This document shows positions 63,143 through 64,000 of a stretch of 64,000 nt of DNA, piece after piece. The translations under genes were made by a program, and so were the position numbers. Within the stretch, counting starts at the first letter, position 1, and each line of letters starts with the position of its first letter. The stretch covers positions 18,354-82,353 of the forward strand of contig NZ_QAJP01000005.1 of assembly GCF_003852535.1 (NCBI RefSeq), in the 5' to 3' direction. The notes under the pieces are model-generated. The model was not told where the DNA came from, made no database searches, and saw only the letters and a program-made list of their open reading frames with translations. The DNA comes from Herminiimonas sp. KBW02 (GTDB lineage Bacteria > Pseudomonadota > Gammaproteobacteria > Burkholderiales > Burkholderiaceae_D).

Positions 63143-64000
63143 ATGAACGATCAAGTGGGATTAGCCAATGAGGATGGCGCCTTTGTAAACACACAAAGGT
63201 TTCAGGATATCAAAACAGCTGCGTACGACAATCTGCTGACGCGGATAGAAGAGCTCGGTGCCGAGTTCGGGCGCTGGTCACGTTCGGCGATACAACAATT
63301 CGTCAATCTGGACGTCGATGGCTTCGTGCGCCTGCGTCGTATTCCACTCAATGAAAACGAAGTACGGCTGATTGCCGATGCATTGACCAAGGAACTGGCC
63401 GGGCTGGGACCGCTGGAGGATTTATTAGCGGACGGCGACGTTGAGGATATTTTGATCAACGGCTACAACGATGTCTTTGTTTCGCGGCATGGCGTGCTGC
63501 AACGTGAGACCTTGCGCTTCACCGACAATAATCATTTGTTGCGCATCGTGCGACGCATCCTGGCTCCGCTCGGACGTCGGCTGGATGAGTCTAACCCGAT
63601 GGTCGATGCACGTTTGCCGGATGGCGGGCGCCTGAATGTCGTGATCGAGCCGCTGGCGGTAGACGGGCCTATGGTCTCGATACGGAAATTTCGTCGTGAC
63701 CCATTGAAACCATCCGACTTGCAGGAACTGGGCACCCTGAACGATGAATTGTTTGGTTTGCTTGAGAGTGCGGTGAAAGCACGCTGCAACATCCTGATTT
63801 CCGGCGGCACCAGTTCCGGTAAAACGTCGTTGCTCAATGCACTCGCTTTCTTCCTGCCGGAAAATGAACGCGTTGTGACGGTTGAGGACACTGCAGAGCT
63901 TTCGCTTAATCATCCCCATGTGGTGCGTCTGGAATCGCGCATAGGCAGCTTTGAAGGAACTGGTGTCGTGACCATCCGTGACCTGATTCGTAACAGTTTA
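63143..64000 (+). CDS. cpaF: Tad pilus secretion ATPase CpaF/TadA (3' truncated by window)
   Basis: 286 codons of an open frame that runs off the window end. N-terminal regions match CpaF, with the Walker A SGGTSSGKTS near residue 222 and a following ENERVVTVEDTAEL Asp box. It is the hexameric motor that extrudes and, in some species, retracts Flp pili. The start ATG 63143 lies 39 bases after cpaE. The rest of the Tad locus (TadB, TadC, TadD) should follow outside. Confidence 0.94.
   Translation, partial: MNDQVGLANEDGAFVNTQRFQDIKTAAYDNLLTRIEELGAEFGRWSRSAIQQFVNLDVDGFVRLRRIPLNENEVRLIADALTKELAGLGPLEDLLADGDVEDILINGYNDVFVSRHGVLQRETLRFTDNNHLLRIVRRILAPLGRRLDESNPMVDARLPDGGRLNVVIEPLAVDGPMVSIRKFRRDPLKPSDLQELGTLNDELFGLLESAVKARCNILISGGTSSGKTSLLNALAFFLPENERVVTVEDTAELSLNHPHVVRLESRIGSFEGTGVVTIRDLIRNSL

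Overview
The window is a stretch of a betaproteobacterial chromosome, most likely from the Oxalobacteraceae and probably Herminiimonas-like. That placement is inferred from gene order and protein character; nothing was searched. Supporting signs are the block pilMNOPQ-aroK-aroB-dgt divergent from a PBP1A gene, lptM-lysA divergent from cyaY, a resB/ccsB (system II) cytochrome c maturation pair, and the block kdsD-kdsC-lptC-lptA-lptB-rpoN-hpf. I recognise no rRNA, tRNA, CRISPR array, insertion sequence or prophage. Most of the window is vertically inherited housekeeping DNA; the last 10 kb are accessory in character.

Layout. 1-9.5 kb is dominated by envelope and periplasmic redox genes: the 3' end of dsbD, a 1-Cys peroxiredoxin, hemB, a candidate structured small RNA, engB, a di-haem cytochrome c4, resB and ccsB, then msrP-msrQ. 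9.5-13.8 kb holds lysA-lptM, cyaY and mrcA. 14.2-22.1 kb is the type IV pilus alignment and secretin operon pilMNOPQ, running into a single open frame that joins shikimate kinase to 3-dehydroquinate synthase, then dgt; a convergent hydroxyisobutyryl-CoA hydrolase-like gene follows. 23.4-32.2 kb is the minor-pilin operon pilE-fimT-pilV-pilW-pilX-pilY1, ending with a TonB-C-terminus-like gene. 32.3-37.8 kb, on the minus strand, holds hpf, rpoN, the lipopolysaccharide transport genes lptB/A/C and the Kdo genes kdsC/kdsD. 37.9-45.5 kb has a KefB-type antiporter, a three-gene module (HAD-UbiA fusion, SMR-like flippase, GT39 glycosyltransferase) that looks like a lipid-linked pentose glycosylation system, an esterase-like lipoprotein and an AEC carrier. 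45.5-52.4 kb has uvrA, an MFS transporter, ssb, an AhpD-like protein and a Bcr/CflA exporter; a MipA/OmpV-like outer-membrane protein follows.

54-64 kb is the most unusual part. A glycine-rich lipoprotein built of 72-96 bp repeats lies behind a very good sigma-54 promoter with a cluster of TGGCG/CGCCA boxes upstream. It is followed by a two-partner-secretion-type (FhaC/ShlB) outer-membrane protein with no recognisable TpsA partner, and then by a Tad (type IVb, Flp) pilus locus: flp, cpaA, tadE, cpaB, cpaC, cpaE and cpaF, the last cut by the window end. The co-location suggests, but does not prove, a surface-adhesion island in which lipoprotein, transporter and Flp pilus are used together. The rpoN gene for the alternative sigma factor is in the same window.
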